DNA of 64,000 bases, taken from positions 1-64,000 of the forward strand of contig JANHCV010000003.1 of NCBI GenBank assembly GCA_025594325.1, in the 5' to 3' direction. Positions 9,701 through 21,075 of this stretch are shown in pieces (positions within the stretch are counted from its first letter, which is position 1; each line of letters begins with the position of its first letter). The DNA is from Blastocladiella emersonii ATCC 22665 (taxonomy: Eukaryota; Blastocladiomycota; Blastocladiomycetes; Blastocladiales; Blastocladiaceae). The notes under the pieces are model-generated. The model worked only from the letters and a program-made list of their open reading frames with translations. It was not told the origin of the DNA and did not search any database. A program made the translations under genes and the position numbers.

Positions 9701-11276
9701 AGCCGCCGATGGTGATGACGGCGCGGCGCTGGACCGAACGTGGTCGCGTTCGTGAGGACGGCGGCCGTGGCTCGAAGCCGACAGCGGACACGGGGCGGCT
9801 GTAGGCCGATGCGGATGGCGGGCGGTTGTGGGCCAACGCGGATGGCGGGCGGGGCTGCGACGCTGGTGTGGACGCCGACGGTGGCCGGCTGGTTCGGCGC
9901 CCGAGCAGCGGCGAGACCGGTGCGGGAGCGGGCGTCGTCGGCGTGTCGAGGACGGCCGTGGCCTGGATCTCGGCGACGGGCGCCGCGATGGCGAGCGCCT
10001 TCGGGTCCTTGCCGGGCTTGACGTCGATCTGCGTGAACGAGTCCTGCGACGCGCGGTACTCGCCGCCGCCATCGTCATCTGCATCTGGATGAGCGGGGCC
10101 ATCGTTGCCGAAGCCGAGGACCGGGCGGGACCCATGGACGGGCGCGGCGTGGAGCGACTCGAGCAGGACGCCCGTGGACGTGACGGAGCGTCGCGGCATC
10201 AGCCAAGCGGCGAAGAGAAACACGGCGGCGAACAGGACGAGGTAGGCAAAGTGGAAGGTGCGCAGGAGGTTGTGCTTGTCGGCGGCGGACGGGAGCGCGT
10301 TGTAGCCGAACTGGACGAGGGTAAAGATGAGGGCCGACAGGTCAAAGGCGATGTTGAGGGCGAGCGTGATGAGGCCCGAGTGCAGCGGGAACACGTTGGC
10401 GACGTGGAACGAGGCCGTGTACAGGGCGCCGCCGGCCGAGCTGATGATGATGAAGGCGAACAGGATGACCGACTCGAAGTCGCCGCCGACCATGAGCGCG
10501 ATGCCGAAGAGCAGGAAGCCGAGCGCCATGAGCGCGCACGAGATGAGGTACAGGAGCTTGGGCCCAAGCCGGTCCTAGATGGGCGTTGCGCGGTCAGGAT
10601 CGTGCGGGCGCGGACACGCGGTGCAGTGAGACCGTACCAGGATGAAGCCGACGGGGACGACCATGAAGCTGCCGAGGGCCTGTGACAGCGTGTACATGAG
10701 GTCGAGGCGGAGGATCTGGTCGTTGCACAGGCCGTGGATCGACGAGTCGGCCCCGCCGCCGCCCGACCGTTTCAGCAGCCGCGCGACGGCGGCGACGGCG
10801 AGCGAGGACGCCGAGGCCGGCGGGCACAGGCTGCTGAAAATGCCCTCGTCGATGAGCATGGCCTTGAGAGGCGAGAAGCCCGACGAGAGCCCCGCCGTGA
10901 GCCACACGGACAGGCAGGTGCCGATGACGAGGGTGCGACGGCGCCAGGTACTGGTGACGACGCGGAGCCCGTCGGTCTCGAGGCCCATGTCGTCGTCGAA
11001 GGTCGGGTTGCTGGCGCCGACCGAGACGATGGAGCTGGTCGCGTGGGCGAGGCGGCCGCCGTCGGTCGGCGCCGTGAGGTGCGCCGTCTCGCTGAAGCCC
11101 GACGGCGACGGCTGCTCGGGCGAGATGGGGCTCGTGACATTGCCGCCGCTGGATCCCGGCCTGAGTGCGCCAGCAGCGGGCTCCGGTGGCTGCAGCGGCG
11201 GCGGCGGCGGGGCGTCGAGCAGCGGGGGCGCGTCGGCCGCCGAGACGACCGAGTAGGACGTGTCGAGGACAGTCAT
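6777..11276 (-). CDS. SLC43/FMP42-like major facilitator transporter with a giant central cytoplasmic loop
   Basis: Two exons, 11276-10638 and 10574-6777, joined by a 63-nt intron (GTACGG...CTAG). The predicted protein is 1,478 aa. An N-terminal tail of ~120 residues precedes TM1 (LVIGTCLSVWLTAGL). The MFS motif between TM2 and TM3, GFILDRLGPK, is split exactly by the intron. Six helices end near AWLMPRR. A loop of roughly 750 residues, rich in Ser, Pro, Ala and Thr, follows; it contains a tandem repeat of type LRSAGxRxx. The last six helices begin at YYLFVVHTVATALLL and include LPVCSVVVAPFLGPLVML; the protein ends in AGDYF. Human SLC43 members (large neutral amino-acid carriers) and yeast Fmp42 are ~500-560 aa, so the loop is the outlier. 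Substrate is not readable from sequence; neutral amino acids is inference from the family. Confidence 0.8.
8383..8477 (-). repeat. Short coding tandem repeat (LRSAG units) in the transporter loop
   Basis: Four successive units of about 8-10 residues of the form (L)RSAGxRxx (RSAGGRAAL, RSAGMRDNL, RSAGAREAL, RSAGAGG) sit in the long cytoplasmic loop of the SLC43-like transporter. The units are basic and serine-rich, resembling kinase target arrays. They are read directly from the frame; function is unknown. Confidence 0.6.
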
Positions 11277-11826
11277 GGTCGTCGGCCGCCGTGGAGTGGG
11301 TTGCACGAGGTGGCGATGCGAGGTTACGTTGCAAGAATCATGAAGGGTGCGGGCGGGCAGAGGAGAGCGGGGCGTGGAGCACATCGCTTCGGGCGGGGCT
11401 AGGCCTCGCGACGCGTCGCCGCCCTGGCTTCCAGACGCCCGACCCGACTGTCTCACCTGCGACGGTGGGCGGGGATGACCAAACGTCCCCCGGCCTGCGT
11501 CGCGCACAGCTTTGCGCCGAGTGGTGCGCCTTGTCCCGTCGGCGCGGACGGCCCGCGGAGCGCGCGGCGACGCGTCCCCGCAAGTGTCTCGCGCGCCGCA
11601 CGTGATATCGCGGCGCGACGCTGCGAGACACCGGCGTTCGCGTCCGCGCTCCAGCTCGCGCGCGGGCCGTCGGATCGGGAGGCCGGACCCATGAGACAAT
11701 CGAGGTTCCCGAAAGCGACAAGGATGGTGGTATGGTGTATATATGTAAGATGCGTGCGCGCGGCACCTTGCGTGATTGAATGAATCGATAAATATGAGGG
11801 GAATAGGACGACAGCAGCGGCTCTCT
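11277..11826. other. Intergenic gap between the SLC43-like start and the WOPR gene 3' end
   Basis: 550 bp lying upstream of the transporter (minus strand) and downstream of the WOPR stop. It contains a short AT-rich stretch (TGTATATATGTAA near 11735) that may belong to the WOPR 3' end. No open frame with recognisable content was found. Confidence 0.5.
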
Positions 11827-14800
11827 CTATCTCCGATGCGGGGCAGTGGGCGGAACGCCCTGCACCGCCGCGGCGCCGTGGTGCATCATCATCGGCGGCG
11901 GCGGCGGGACCGGGCGTCGCGCGAACCGCGCCGCCGGGTTGATGCCGTGCTTGGGCGGATGGCCGTAGGCCGCCCCCGACGCCGCCGCGAGCTGCCGCTG
12001 CATCTGCGCCTGGTGGAGCGCGTCCGCGTGCGCGAGCTGGTGGTGGTGCGGCGAGTACTGCTGCTGGTACTGGGCCGGGGCCGGGTACACTGCCGGGTAG
12101 TCGCGATCGGCGGCGCCCACCACGGACGCGTGCCCCGGCGGCAGCGGCACGGCCGATGGCGGGTAGCCGCCGTAGGCGTCGGGCGTGTCGCGGGCGTAGT
12201 TGGGCGCGTACCCAGCATGCCCGCGCGCTCTTGTGGCCGCGGCGTGGACGGGGTACTGCGGCGCTACGGGCGGGGACACGTCGTCGGCGGGGTGATGCAG
12301 GGTGCCCACTCCAGGCGGAGTCAGCGCCGGCGGGGCGCGGCTGAGGCCGAGCGAGCCGTACGCGGCGGGACCGTTGGACGGGCCGCCGCTGGGGTACCGC
12401 AACCACTGCTGCAGGTAGGCGGCCGACGGCGCAGGCGGCGCGCGAACCGACGACGACGACGAGTCCCAGTGGTCGCGCGCCGCGAGCGCGGACTGACCGT
12501 GCTCGCCGCCGTAGGGGGCAGCACCGTGGCCGTCAGCGACCGACAGGTGCCGCGCGTGGACCTGGTGCGCCTGCTGCTGGTGGTGGTAGTACTCGTCAGG
12601 GTGCGCGTGCCGCATCCGGGGCGGCAGCGGGTCGTAGTGGGCGCGGTGATGCACGCCGGCCTCGCTGCTGCCGAACCCCTGCCCCGCCGGCGCGTGCGCG
12701 CGCTCGGGCATGTCCGGGTAGAAGCCGTGAGCCGAGTACACGGGCGCGCGGCCGGCGGGGTCAGCGGGCGCAGCCGGGCCGAGGTGCGTGTCCTGCATGG
12801 GCGGCGACAGGCCCGACGCGTTGACGGCCTCGGCGGCCGCGTCGGACGAGCTCTCAGACGCGCGACGGATCTCGTCCTGCTGCTGCTGCTGCTCGGCGGC
12901 GGCGACCGTGGTGGCGACGTGCGCGAGCATCTCCATGCCGTGGCGCGCGCGCTTGGCGGCGACCGCGGCGGCGGCGGCTGAGTGGCTGCTGCCGGCGGTG
13001 CGGTCGCTGTATTCGCTGCGCGCGTCGTCACCGTCGCGCGGCCGCGGCCGCTTGGCGGGGCGCGATGCGGGCGGGGCGGGCGGGTACGGCATGGCGGCGG
13101 GGTGGTGATGTGGCGGGTAGACCGCCTGCTGGTGCAGCGGCTGCTCGGGGTACTGGTGGTACTCGGTGCCAGGCCCAGCTGGACCGGTGCCCGACGACAC
13201 GCGGTGGTGGCGCATGCGGAGGGACATGGGGACCTGCGGCGGGCCGAGCGAGGCCGTGGACGCGAGGTCGTCGATGCTGGCGACCTCGCTCGCGGCGGCC
13301 GACGAGCCGGCGGCAGGCCAGCGCGGATCGGACACGGGCGCGTGCGCGTCGGCGCGGCGCGGGTATGGGCGGTACGGGTCGTGCGCGACGCCGGGCGGGT
13401 ATGGTGCGGGCGGCGAGTTGCTGCGGATCGAGCCGGGCGACGGGCGGTAGTGCGAGGAAGGGTATGCGTGGGTAGGTGGGCGCATGTAGGGACCGTGCGG
13501 GCCCGTGACGGGGCGGCGGTCCGCGGCGACGGGGCCGCCCACGGACGCGTTGGACGAGAGCGGCGTTGTGCCGCGGATGCTGGGCACGCGGTAGCCGTGG
13601 TGCGGGTGGTGCGAGTGCTGCGGGTGGTGGTACGCGACGCCCGCCGCGGTGGCCGACAGGTCAATGGCCGAGTCGGAGCTGATGCGGGTGGTGCCGCTGT
13701 AGGCGCTGCTGCTGGCGAGGCTGGCGTCGGGCGAGACCTGGTTGAGGTGGCCCGCGACGGCGGCGGGGTGCGCAGGCGGCGGCTGGTGGCCGTAGTAGGC
13801 GTGGCCCGCGTCGTACATGGCCACGTGCGGATCGGGCGCGTAGGCGGGGCCGGTAGGCAGCGCCGGGACGGGGGCGCCGGCAGCGGGCGCAGCGGCGATG
13901 GCGTGGTCGCGCACGGCCTCGCGGCTGTTGGTGATCATGAGCGGGGTCGAGTCGAGGCCCGTGAGGTAGAAGCCGGGCTCGACGTGGAGCGAGGCGAACT
14001 GCGGGAGCATCGAGGGCCGCTGCAGCAGGCCGTCCTTGACGTCGCGCTCGAGGTAGTAGGCGACGAGGTGGAACTTTTCGCCGCGGCGGGTGCGGACCGA
14101 GATGGTCTTCTTGCGGAAGTACTCGCGGTCGGTCGGGTCGCCCGTCGTGAGGGCAGCGAGCGAGTCCTCGGGGGCGGCGGCAGCAGGGGCCGCGGCGGTA
14201 GACGAGGCGGCATCGCTGTCGGCGGGCGCGGGGCCGTCAGGGGCCGACTCGTCGGAGGTTGAGGCGGGAGCAGCAGCAGCGGCAGCGGGCGCGGCGCGAG
14301 TGCGCTGGCGGGCGGCGTAGACGAGCTTCTTGGAGCTGGGCAGTTCCTGTAGAGGGGAGGAGCAGGTGCGCGTGAGTGAGATTTCGACAGGGGTCGAGGG
14401 AGGCGGCGAGGGAAGCGGGCGAGGCAAAAGCGAGGCAAAAGCGAGGCGCGCGTGCAATCGGGGGGAGACGGGCGCGGGTCCGGACCGCGCGTGGCTTGCC
14501 GCGCGGCGCCACGCGGGCCCGATTTCGCGCGGCGACCCGAAGCAGTGGCCGGCTGCACTACGCCCGGCCGCCAACCACCACCCCGCCGCCGTAAATAATA
14601 GGAATGAGCGCGTACCTTGTACAGGAAGAAGCGGCCCTTCATGCGCGAGTTGGACCAGTACCGCCCGTCCGTCCATCGCTTGATGTTGGCCTAGAGCGCG
14701 CCGCGGGTCAGTCTGCCGTCGAAACACCCACCATTCTGCGAATTCGAACCAACCTCGCTCTCTAAAAACACAAATGTCGATCCGCTCCTTATCAAACTTT

Positions 14801-15283
14801 GCTCCATGTCCGATAGGCGATGATATATGCGCGGGGCGAGGCGGCGGCGGACGGCCTCGATGAGGAGCAGCGCGTCGTCTAGTTTGGAGGCGATCGGACG
14901 GGTCAGTCACCCAGCACACTCGGCGACACTTAGCAGCACGCCACGGGCATCAGCAGGGAAGGTATGGTGCGTAGGGCGAGGGCAGGGAGGGTACGGGGTG
15001 GTGGGTGTTGTGGGAGATGGCGGTGGCCGCGCGGTGGCCGCGCGGTGGCCACGGCGAGACGCGTGCGGCCGCCATCGCCTCCCCCGTCCCCCGCTCGGCG
15101 TGAGGGATCGCTGCCACCCCAACCATGGCATTCGCCATGATCAACACACGGCGCGTGTCGTGCGCGTCACGGTCCGAGGGCAGCGGGGTCGTCGTCGGCG
15201 AGGCAGCACAGAGAACACGCACCAATGGTCTGGATCGAGCCGTGGAACGCCTCGCTCGCGTACAGGTTCGCGTTCGGGTCCAT
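11827..15283 (-). CDS. Gti1/Pac2 (WOPR-domain) transcription regulator
   Basis: Four exons: 15283-15223, 14878-14754, 14690-14616, 14346-11827; 926 aa. Exon 1 gives MDPNANLYASEAFHG then SIQTI; exon 2 gives DDALLLIEAVRRRLAPR and SLIRSGSTFVFLE; exon 3 gives IKRWTDGRYWSNSRMKGRFF; exon 4 opens ELPSSKKLVY. Together these form the first WOPR half. The second half, KKTISVRTRRGEKFHLVAYY, then DVKDGLL, follows after an Ala/Pro/Ser linker at residues ~105-155. WOPR proteins (Wor1, Ryp1, Mit1, Gti1) are fungal DNA-binding master regulators of morphology, adhesion and virulence switching. The remaining ~700 residues are disordered: His-, Tyr-, Pro- and Gln-rich (HPHH, YPPH, QQQYSPHH), as in Wor1-like tails. 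Introns 1 and 3 are unusually long (344 and 269 nt). A 14-nt tandem repeat lies just upstream of the start. The minus-strand frame of exon 4 has no stops over 2.5 kb. Confidence 0.88.
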
Positions 15284-15302
15284 GGTGTCGCTGCGTGCGG
15301 GC

Positions 15303-15341
15303 GGGTGCTTGCGGACGGGTGCTTGCGGACGGGTGCTTGCG
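15303..15341. repeat. 14-bp tandem repeat in the WOPR gene 5' leader
   Basis: The unit GGGTGCTTGCGGAC (plus strand) occurs twice exactly and a third time with changes at the end, ending 20 bases before the start codon of the minus-strand WOPR gene. In the mRNA it would read as GTCCGCAAGCACCC units within the 5' leader. It may reflect slippage or act as a leader element. Confidence 0.7.
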
Positions 15342-16453
15342 AGAGGTGGCGTTGGTGCGTCGAGGCAGCGGGAGGGAGGAGATGAGGGTGACTTGGATGC
15401 GGGGGCGGGCTGGGGGGAGCGAGAGCAGGAGCCGTCCGGGTGCACCGGAGTGTGGTGGAGGCTGGGACGCGGGCGGGCGGTCGGGGAGCGCGAGGGCAGC
15501 GCACAGCAGGCGGCGGGCGCGGCGGCGGGCGCGGCGGCGGGCGCGGCGGCGGGCGGGCCGTGAGGTCGGGAGGCGAGGCGCGCGAAACCGATCGCGGGCG
15601 CCGCGGCCGCCAACGGGGAAGGGGAAAAAAGAAAACCGGCCGCCTTGTTTTCGCTCGCCTGCTGCGCGCCAGCCCCACGCTGGCAGCGCTGATGCCAGCG
15701 CTCCGGGTGCACGCACGCACGCACACGCACGCACCCATGCTCGGCGCGGGCGACGGCGCCGCGCGGGAGAGGCGCGCGTCGGCGTGGGAGACGGGAGACG
15801 CCAGGCGCGTGCGTGTTCGCGACGCGACCGCGATCACCCCCGCCGTCCCCCCGCCGCGGCCGCACAAGTGCCCCCACACAGCAGGGATCGCGGCCGTGTG
15901 CATCGCGCGCGCGTGCCCGCTGGTCTGATCCGCCTCGCGCCGCTCGCGATGGCGGCGACGGCGCGTCGCTCAGGCGCTGGCGCACGCTCACCCACGTCGA
16001 GCGAGCGCGCAGTCCACGCGGTGCCGCCGCCACCGGGCGCGATCCCACCGCTCTGGCATCAGGCATCGCGGTCTTGATCGATCGACGCGCTGCATCGCTG
16101 CCGCCGCCGAGGGGTCGCCGGGCACCGACCATCGCGCGTTGCTGTGCGAGCGCCCGATCATGGCGGCCGGCCGCGCCGCGGAAGCTTCGAGCCTCGGTCA
16201 CGTGCGCGTTCCCATGATTAGCCGCTCCCTTTCCCGCCCGCGATGCAGCTCGCGACGCACGCGACGCGTTGCTCTTGTCGCGCCGCTCCTCCCACGGCTC
16301 GCGGTATCGTCGATACGGTCCCAGGCAGCGAGGCAGCAATTAGGAGACGTGTAGTGCAATTCGGGAAACAGAGCAACATCAAAAACGGGAGTCTGGGAGA
16401 CATGGGTTTGAGCGGGACGGGCGGGAGGCGGGCATCGCGCCTGATCATCATCA
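15342..16453. other. Long GC-rich intergenic region and probable promoter/leader of the WOPR gene
   Basis: About 1.1 kb without a supported gene, upstream of the WOPR gene and downstream of the next minus-strand gene. It holds a GGCGGGCGC tandem array near 15515-15560, a CACG/CACGCA microsatellite near 15711-15738, and a G/A-rich patch near 15617-15640. Long upstream regions and leaders are known for WOPR regulators in Candida; here it is only a positional parallel. Confidence 0.5.
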
Positions 16454-19148
16454 TCACTGGCGCGCGGCCGCCGCTGCCGCCTGCTTCTGCCGCTTGCGCT
16501 CGTCCTTGCGCGCCTGCTTGGCCGCCTTCTTGGCCGCCTTGTCAGGCCTTGGGCCCTCGCCCTCGCCCTCGCCGTGCTTGTCCTTCTTGCGGAACAGCGA
16601 CCCGAACAGACCCGCCTTTTTCCGCCCCATGGTCGCCGTGTCCGCGCCGTACGCGCTGTCCGCCGCGCTGTTGACCGCCACCACGGGCTCGGCCGCCAGC
16701 GGCGACAGCGGCGCGCGGCCCTTGCCCTTGTCCTTGTCCTTGCGCCCGCCGCCGAGGTTGTCAAACGACATGGACAGGCGCCGGAACAGCGACGGCTTCT
16801 TGGCCCGCGCCTCGCCGTGCCCGTCGTGCGCGAGCGGCGACGACCGCCCGAGCGTCTGCGTCGACGACAGCACCGGCGACCCGTCGCGCAGGTTGGGCAG
16901 CGACCGCGCCCCCTGCAGCTGGTGCAGCGAACCGCCCGCCGCAAACTCGGCCTGCGCCCGCTCCAGCGTCGTCGACGTCAGCGGACCCAGGTTGGGCGAC
17001 GACGCATTCACCAGCGTCGTAGCCACGGCCGGCGGCGGCGGAGGCGGCAGCTCGTACACGAACCGCTGCATCGACGGCGACGCCGCGCTCGGCGGCAGGT
17101 ACCGCATCGGCTCCGACTCGTGCGTCGGCTCGGGCTCGGGCTCGGGCTCGCGGAACGCGTGCTGCACCTGCACCTGCTCGTCCTCGACCACGGCGTCGTA
17201 CTCGAGGTGGTCGACGGCGGGCGTGACCGGGGACACGGGCGTGACGGGGGTCACCTCGGCCGACTCGGCCGCCGCCGCCCACAGCGCCGCCGCGTCGTCG
17301 CCGCGCGGGATCGTGATCACGGGCACCCGCGGCGAGTCCACCTCGTGCACCGTCATCCGCGACAGCGAGCTCTGCGGCGACAGGCTCGCGTGCACCTCGG
17401 CAATCACCGGCTTCACGTCCTCGGGCAGGATCGCCGCCGCCGCCGGCTCGCGCGAGATGGGCACTAGGTCGTGCACCGCCGGCGCGTCCTCGGTGGTCGC
17501 GGCCGCAGGGGTCTCGGCGATCGGGATCGGGGTCGAGTCGACGGCGGGCGCCTGCGTGTCCACGACGAGCGGCGGGGACAGGATCGGGCTCGTCGCGTCG
17601 AGCTCGGCACCGCTGCTCACCGGGGACTCGATGACGGCGGTCTCCTGGGTGACGGGCTCAGGCTCGGTGGCGGGGATCTCGGCGAGCGAGGTGGGGATGT
17701 CGGAGACAGCAGCCTCAACGGCCGACTCGACGACGGGGGTGGGAGCATCAACGACAGGTTCAGCGGCGAGGGTCTCAAGGACGGCGACCTCGACGGCGGG
17801 TTCCGTGATCGGAATCTCGGCGGCAGTCTCCTCCTGCACCGGCCCAGGGGCGGGCGTGGCCTCGAGCTCCGGCGCGGGAGCAGCCGGCTCGGACGACGCG
17901 GACACGTCGACGGCGGCAGGGGCGGGAGCGGACGCCGGCTCGGCCTCGGGCGCCGAGGGCTCAGCGGGAGCGACCACCTCGTCCTCCTCGTCCTCGTCGT
18001 CGACAATGGCCTCGGCGACGGGCGAGAGGGCGTCGGGGTGGGCCTCGTGGAAGCGCGCGTCAATCTCCATGGCCTCCTCGTCCGACACCTCGGCGATGCG
18101 GTCGTCGCCGACCACCTCGGCCTCGGTTCCGAGCGTAGCGGCGAGGTCCTCCTCCGAGTCGGACGGCGCAAACTCCATGAGCCACACGTGCTCCTCGTCC
18201 TTGTCGGTGAGGTCAAACGGGCACGTCGCCTGCGACTGGCGGTCCGTGGCCGACGACTCGTCCTCGTCGACGTCGCTGCCGTTGGCCGAGTCGGTCGTCG
18301 ATGCGCGCTCGTGCGGGGCAGCGGAGGCGGCAGCCGAAGCGGCGGCGGCGGCGCGCTTGGCCTCGGCCGTGGCCGCGTCGGTGACGAGCATCTCCTTGCG
18401 CATGGTCAGCAGCTTGGTCGCCGACACGTAGTCGACGAGGACGTGCGGCGCGTCCATGGGCATCGACGTCTTGGGCACCGCCCGTAACGTGAAGGTCGGC
18501 ATCGACCCGGTGCCCGCATTCGGCTGCAGCATGAGCTCTACACACACGCGCGCAGCGGTCAGTTCGAGGCTCTCTCGCGGCAACAACACAGAGAGAGAAC
18601 ATACCAATCGACGTCTGCAGCTTGTTCGTCGCGAGCGACGACGGGAGGTAGAGGCGGATCATGTTGGGTCCGGTCGGGAACACGGGCTTCGCGGCGGACG
18701 CGGTGCGCGCGTGCGAGGGCGTGGGCGTCGGCTCCGGGGCGGGCGAGGGCTGCGGTGGCTCAGCGGGCGCGGCGGCGCGGTCCACGGGGTCCGAGGAAGT
18801 GGAGCTGGCGGCGGTCGCCGATGTGGAAGGGAGCGATACGGCTGGGACGGGAAGGTGCTGCTGGGCCGCGGTCTCCGGGGACAGCGTCTCCTTCTCCTTC
18901 TGCTCGGGCGCGGGCTCGTAGGCCGGAGGTGTATCGGTGGACGTCTCGACGGGCGTCTCGTTGCGGCTGCTGCTGTTGCGCTGCTTGGGAGAGCGAGGGC
19001 CCCCACTTGCCGTGGCCTCGCCGACCTCGGCCGCCGGCGCACCGGCAGCGGGGGACGACGCCGGCCCGGTCAAACTCTGCGGCCGGTCGCGGCGCAGCGT
19101 GCTCGCGCGGCGGCTGTTCCGGTTGGCCGACTTCTTCTTGCCGCCCAT
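16454..19148 (-). CDS. Unrecognised acidic, largely disordered protein with basic C-terminal tail
   Basis: Two exons, 19148-18605 and 18537-16454, 67-nt intron (GTATGT donor, GTGTAG acceptor); 875 aa. The start was chosen for its strong context (GCCACCATGG). Residues ~1-160 are Ser/Pro/Thr-rich with a basic start (MGGKKKSANRNSRRAS). A compact conserved-looking block straddles the intron: MIRLYLPSSLATNKLQTSIE, then MPTFTLRAVPKTSMPMD and VDYVSATKLL. It may be a small beta-rich domain, but I do not recognise it. Then come about 450 residues dominated by Glu, Ala, Pro, Val (repeats such as AEPVV, ATEPEPVTQETA) and a C-terminal tail with two similar basic segments, KKPSLFRRLSMSFD and KKAGLFGSLFRKKDK, followed by a Lys/Ala-rich helix. 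The paired LFRR/LFRK segments look like membrane- or partner-binding patches. Function unknown. Confidence 0.72.
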
Positions 19149-19990
19149 GGTGGCTGCGTGTGCGTGCGGGAAAAGCTTGTTCCGCGGAACAGGTCGGGGC
19201 TGCACGGCAGTGAGCGGGCAAGGTGCGCGGGTGTCTGGCTCGCAGCTCCGGCAGGACGGCCTTCGAGCGGGAGACTGGCGGTCTGGTGCAGGAGGAAGGG
19301 GGAGAGGAGAGAGAGGCGACCAGGATTGTGAGCGTCGTGACGCCCCGCAGCGTCACTATGAGGCGGCCTTGCGCCACGCATCTGCGCCACGGACGCGCCC
19401 GACTCGACAACTTCTCCTCCGTGCGGGGGAAGACGCGAGCGATATGGAATGAAACTACTTAATGCAATTGGTCTCTAGAGTTGTTTCCTTGCGGAAGAAA
19501 CTGTTGCGTTTGTCGGGTGACCGTCGCCAGCGGTCCTCCCGCTTGAACGACACGAGAGCAGCCTCGACGTGAGAGAACTCTTCACTGAAGCTGTGTCGCA
19601 CTTTTGATCTGTCGCCCGAGCATGGTTAGGCAGCTCGTGTCCATGAGCTGTCGTATCCGTTCGGCATACGAACCCGTACTTGACGGATTCACCCAACGAG
19701 CGACCAGGGTGCTTGATTTGTCCGTATCGGATCACACCCCTTGTACGCGACCTTGCTGTCTGATGCTCGGAGCCGCCCGCTCCTGCACAGCGACTGCGAA
19801 CCACTTGCGTCACAGACGTCAGTTCCCGGCGATACGTGGCGCTTGTGCTTGCGTCGGACGCGTATTTAAATCAAGTCGTGTACACTCGCAACTGGAGCAG
19901 TACCAGCGCATCACGGCCGCAAAGCCGTTTGCATGTTTGTCCTAGAGCCTCGGCCCTGTTGCACGTCGACTTGGTCACGACCAACAGCCT
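19149..19990. other. Intergenic region upstream of the acidic protein gene
   Basis: About 840 bp, lower in GC than the flanking genes. It should contain the promoter of the minus-strand acidic-protein gene (starts at 19148) and, if it was ever active, that of the plus-strand CBM18 pseudogene; a TATTTAAAT box lies at 19863-19871. No convincing coding frame was seen. Confidence 0.45.
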
Positions 19991-20349
19991 CGGTTACCCG
20001 CGCATCAAACACCCGCGCGTCTCTTCGCGTCGGCAGTCTTGTGCTCCCCTTCATCAGCTCGTTCACCGAGATCATCTCGCCGGTGGACACCTGCCCGCTC
20101 GAGGTCACGTCGCTTACCATCACGGCCTCGGCTCCGTACCTCTGCACCCTCACCATCGACTAATGCGCGCGCCCGGACGTCTCGGTGGCAGCGTTGCCGT
20201 CGACTCGCTTCAATTCTCGGTCGCAACAGGCGCTCCGGTCACTCGCACGCTGCTCATCAACTACTGGGCGAATGGCGATGGTAAATGCCCTCAAGCGTTT
20301 GTCTTTTACGGGCCAACCTCAAACTCTATCACCTCAATCGAGATCGGTG

Positions 20350-20690
20350 TCAACTCGCAAATTACATCGACCACGTCCACTACGGCGACGTCTACCTCAG
20401 CTTCGACCTCGACCACGACGACGACGTCTAGCTCAACTTCAACGTCGACCTCGACCTCGACGACTTCCACGACCAGGTCATCCACCACGTCCACCACCAG
20501 CACCTCGACGCCTATGACCACCACGACCACCAGTACTTCCTCGACGTCGTCTACCACCACTTCTACTTCTGCGCCGACTACTTCCTCGACTAGTACCAGC
20601 ACGAGCACCAGTACCACCATTTGACCGAGCACGACCACTACGACCACGACCACCTCGACGTCCAGTGCCCTCAGCACGCCAACCACCTCG
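20350..20690 (+). repeat. Degenerate Ser/Thr-coding low-complexity array
   Basis: A run of ACC, ACG, TCG, TCC, ACT codons encodes an almost pure Thr/Ser stretch interrupted by the TGA at 20622. It is the O-glycosylated-linker type found in secreted wall proteins and joins the N-terminal part of the decayed CBM18 gene to its first chitin-binding domain. Confidence 0.7.
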
Positions 20691-21028
20691 CCCGCTGGCC
20701 GGTGCATCATCGCCAACCCGAGCAACATGCAGTGCTCGGCGCTCAAGGTGTGCCCGAACGGCCTGTGCTGCTCCGAGTACCGTTGATGCGGTTCGACGAC
20801 CGCGTACTGCGCCGCGGGCTGCCTGCGCCAGTGCGACAAGAAGGCGATCCCCGGTCTTTCGGTCTGCGGTTCCGCGCCTGCTCCTACCGGGCCAAATTCG
20901 ACGTCGGACCCGCTCGGTCGCTGCGTGATCCCCGTTGGAACGTCGCAGTGCTCGAAGTTGAAGCGTACTCGATTGGGAGAAAGCTCGGCACGATGGACGT
21001 GCGATCTTGGCGGAGATGAAGATCGAGG

Positions 21029-21075
21029 CGGTGAAGAGGTTCACAAGAGGGGACGGTGAAGAGGTTCACAAGAGG
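21029..21075. repeat. 25-bp direct tandem duplication
   Basis: CGGTGAAGAGGTTCACAAG plus six more bases is repeated head to tail (units starting at 21029 and 21054). It lies inside the ~360 bp that separate the two halves of the second CBM18 domain in the pseudogene. Confidence 0.8.

Noticed and set aside
20622-20787. TGA read as tryptophan in the CBM18 gene
   Set aside because: TGA is the genuine stop of SMU1, profilin, WDR7 and others here, and the same gene also has frameshifts, so decay is the simpler explanation.
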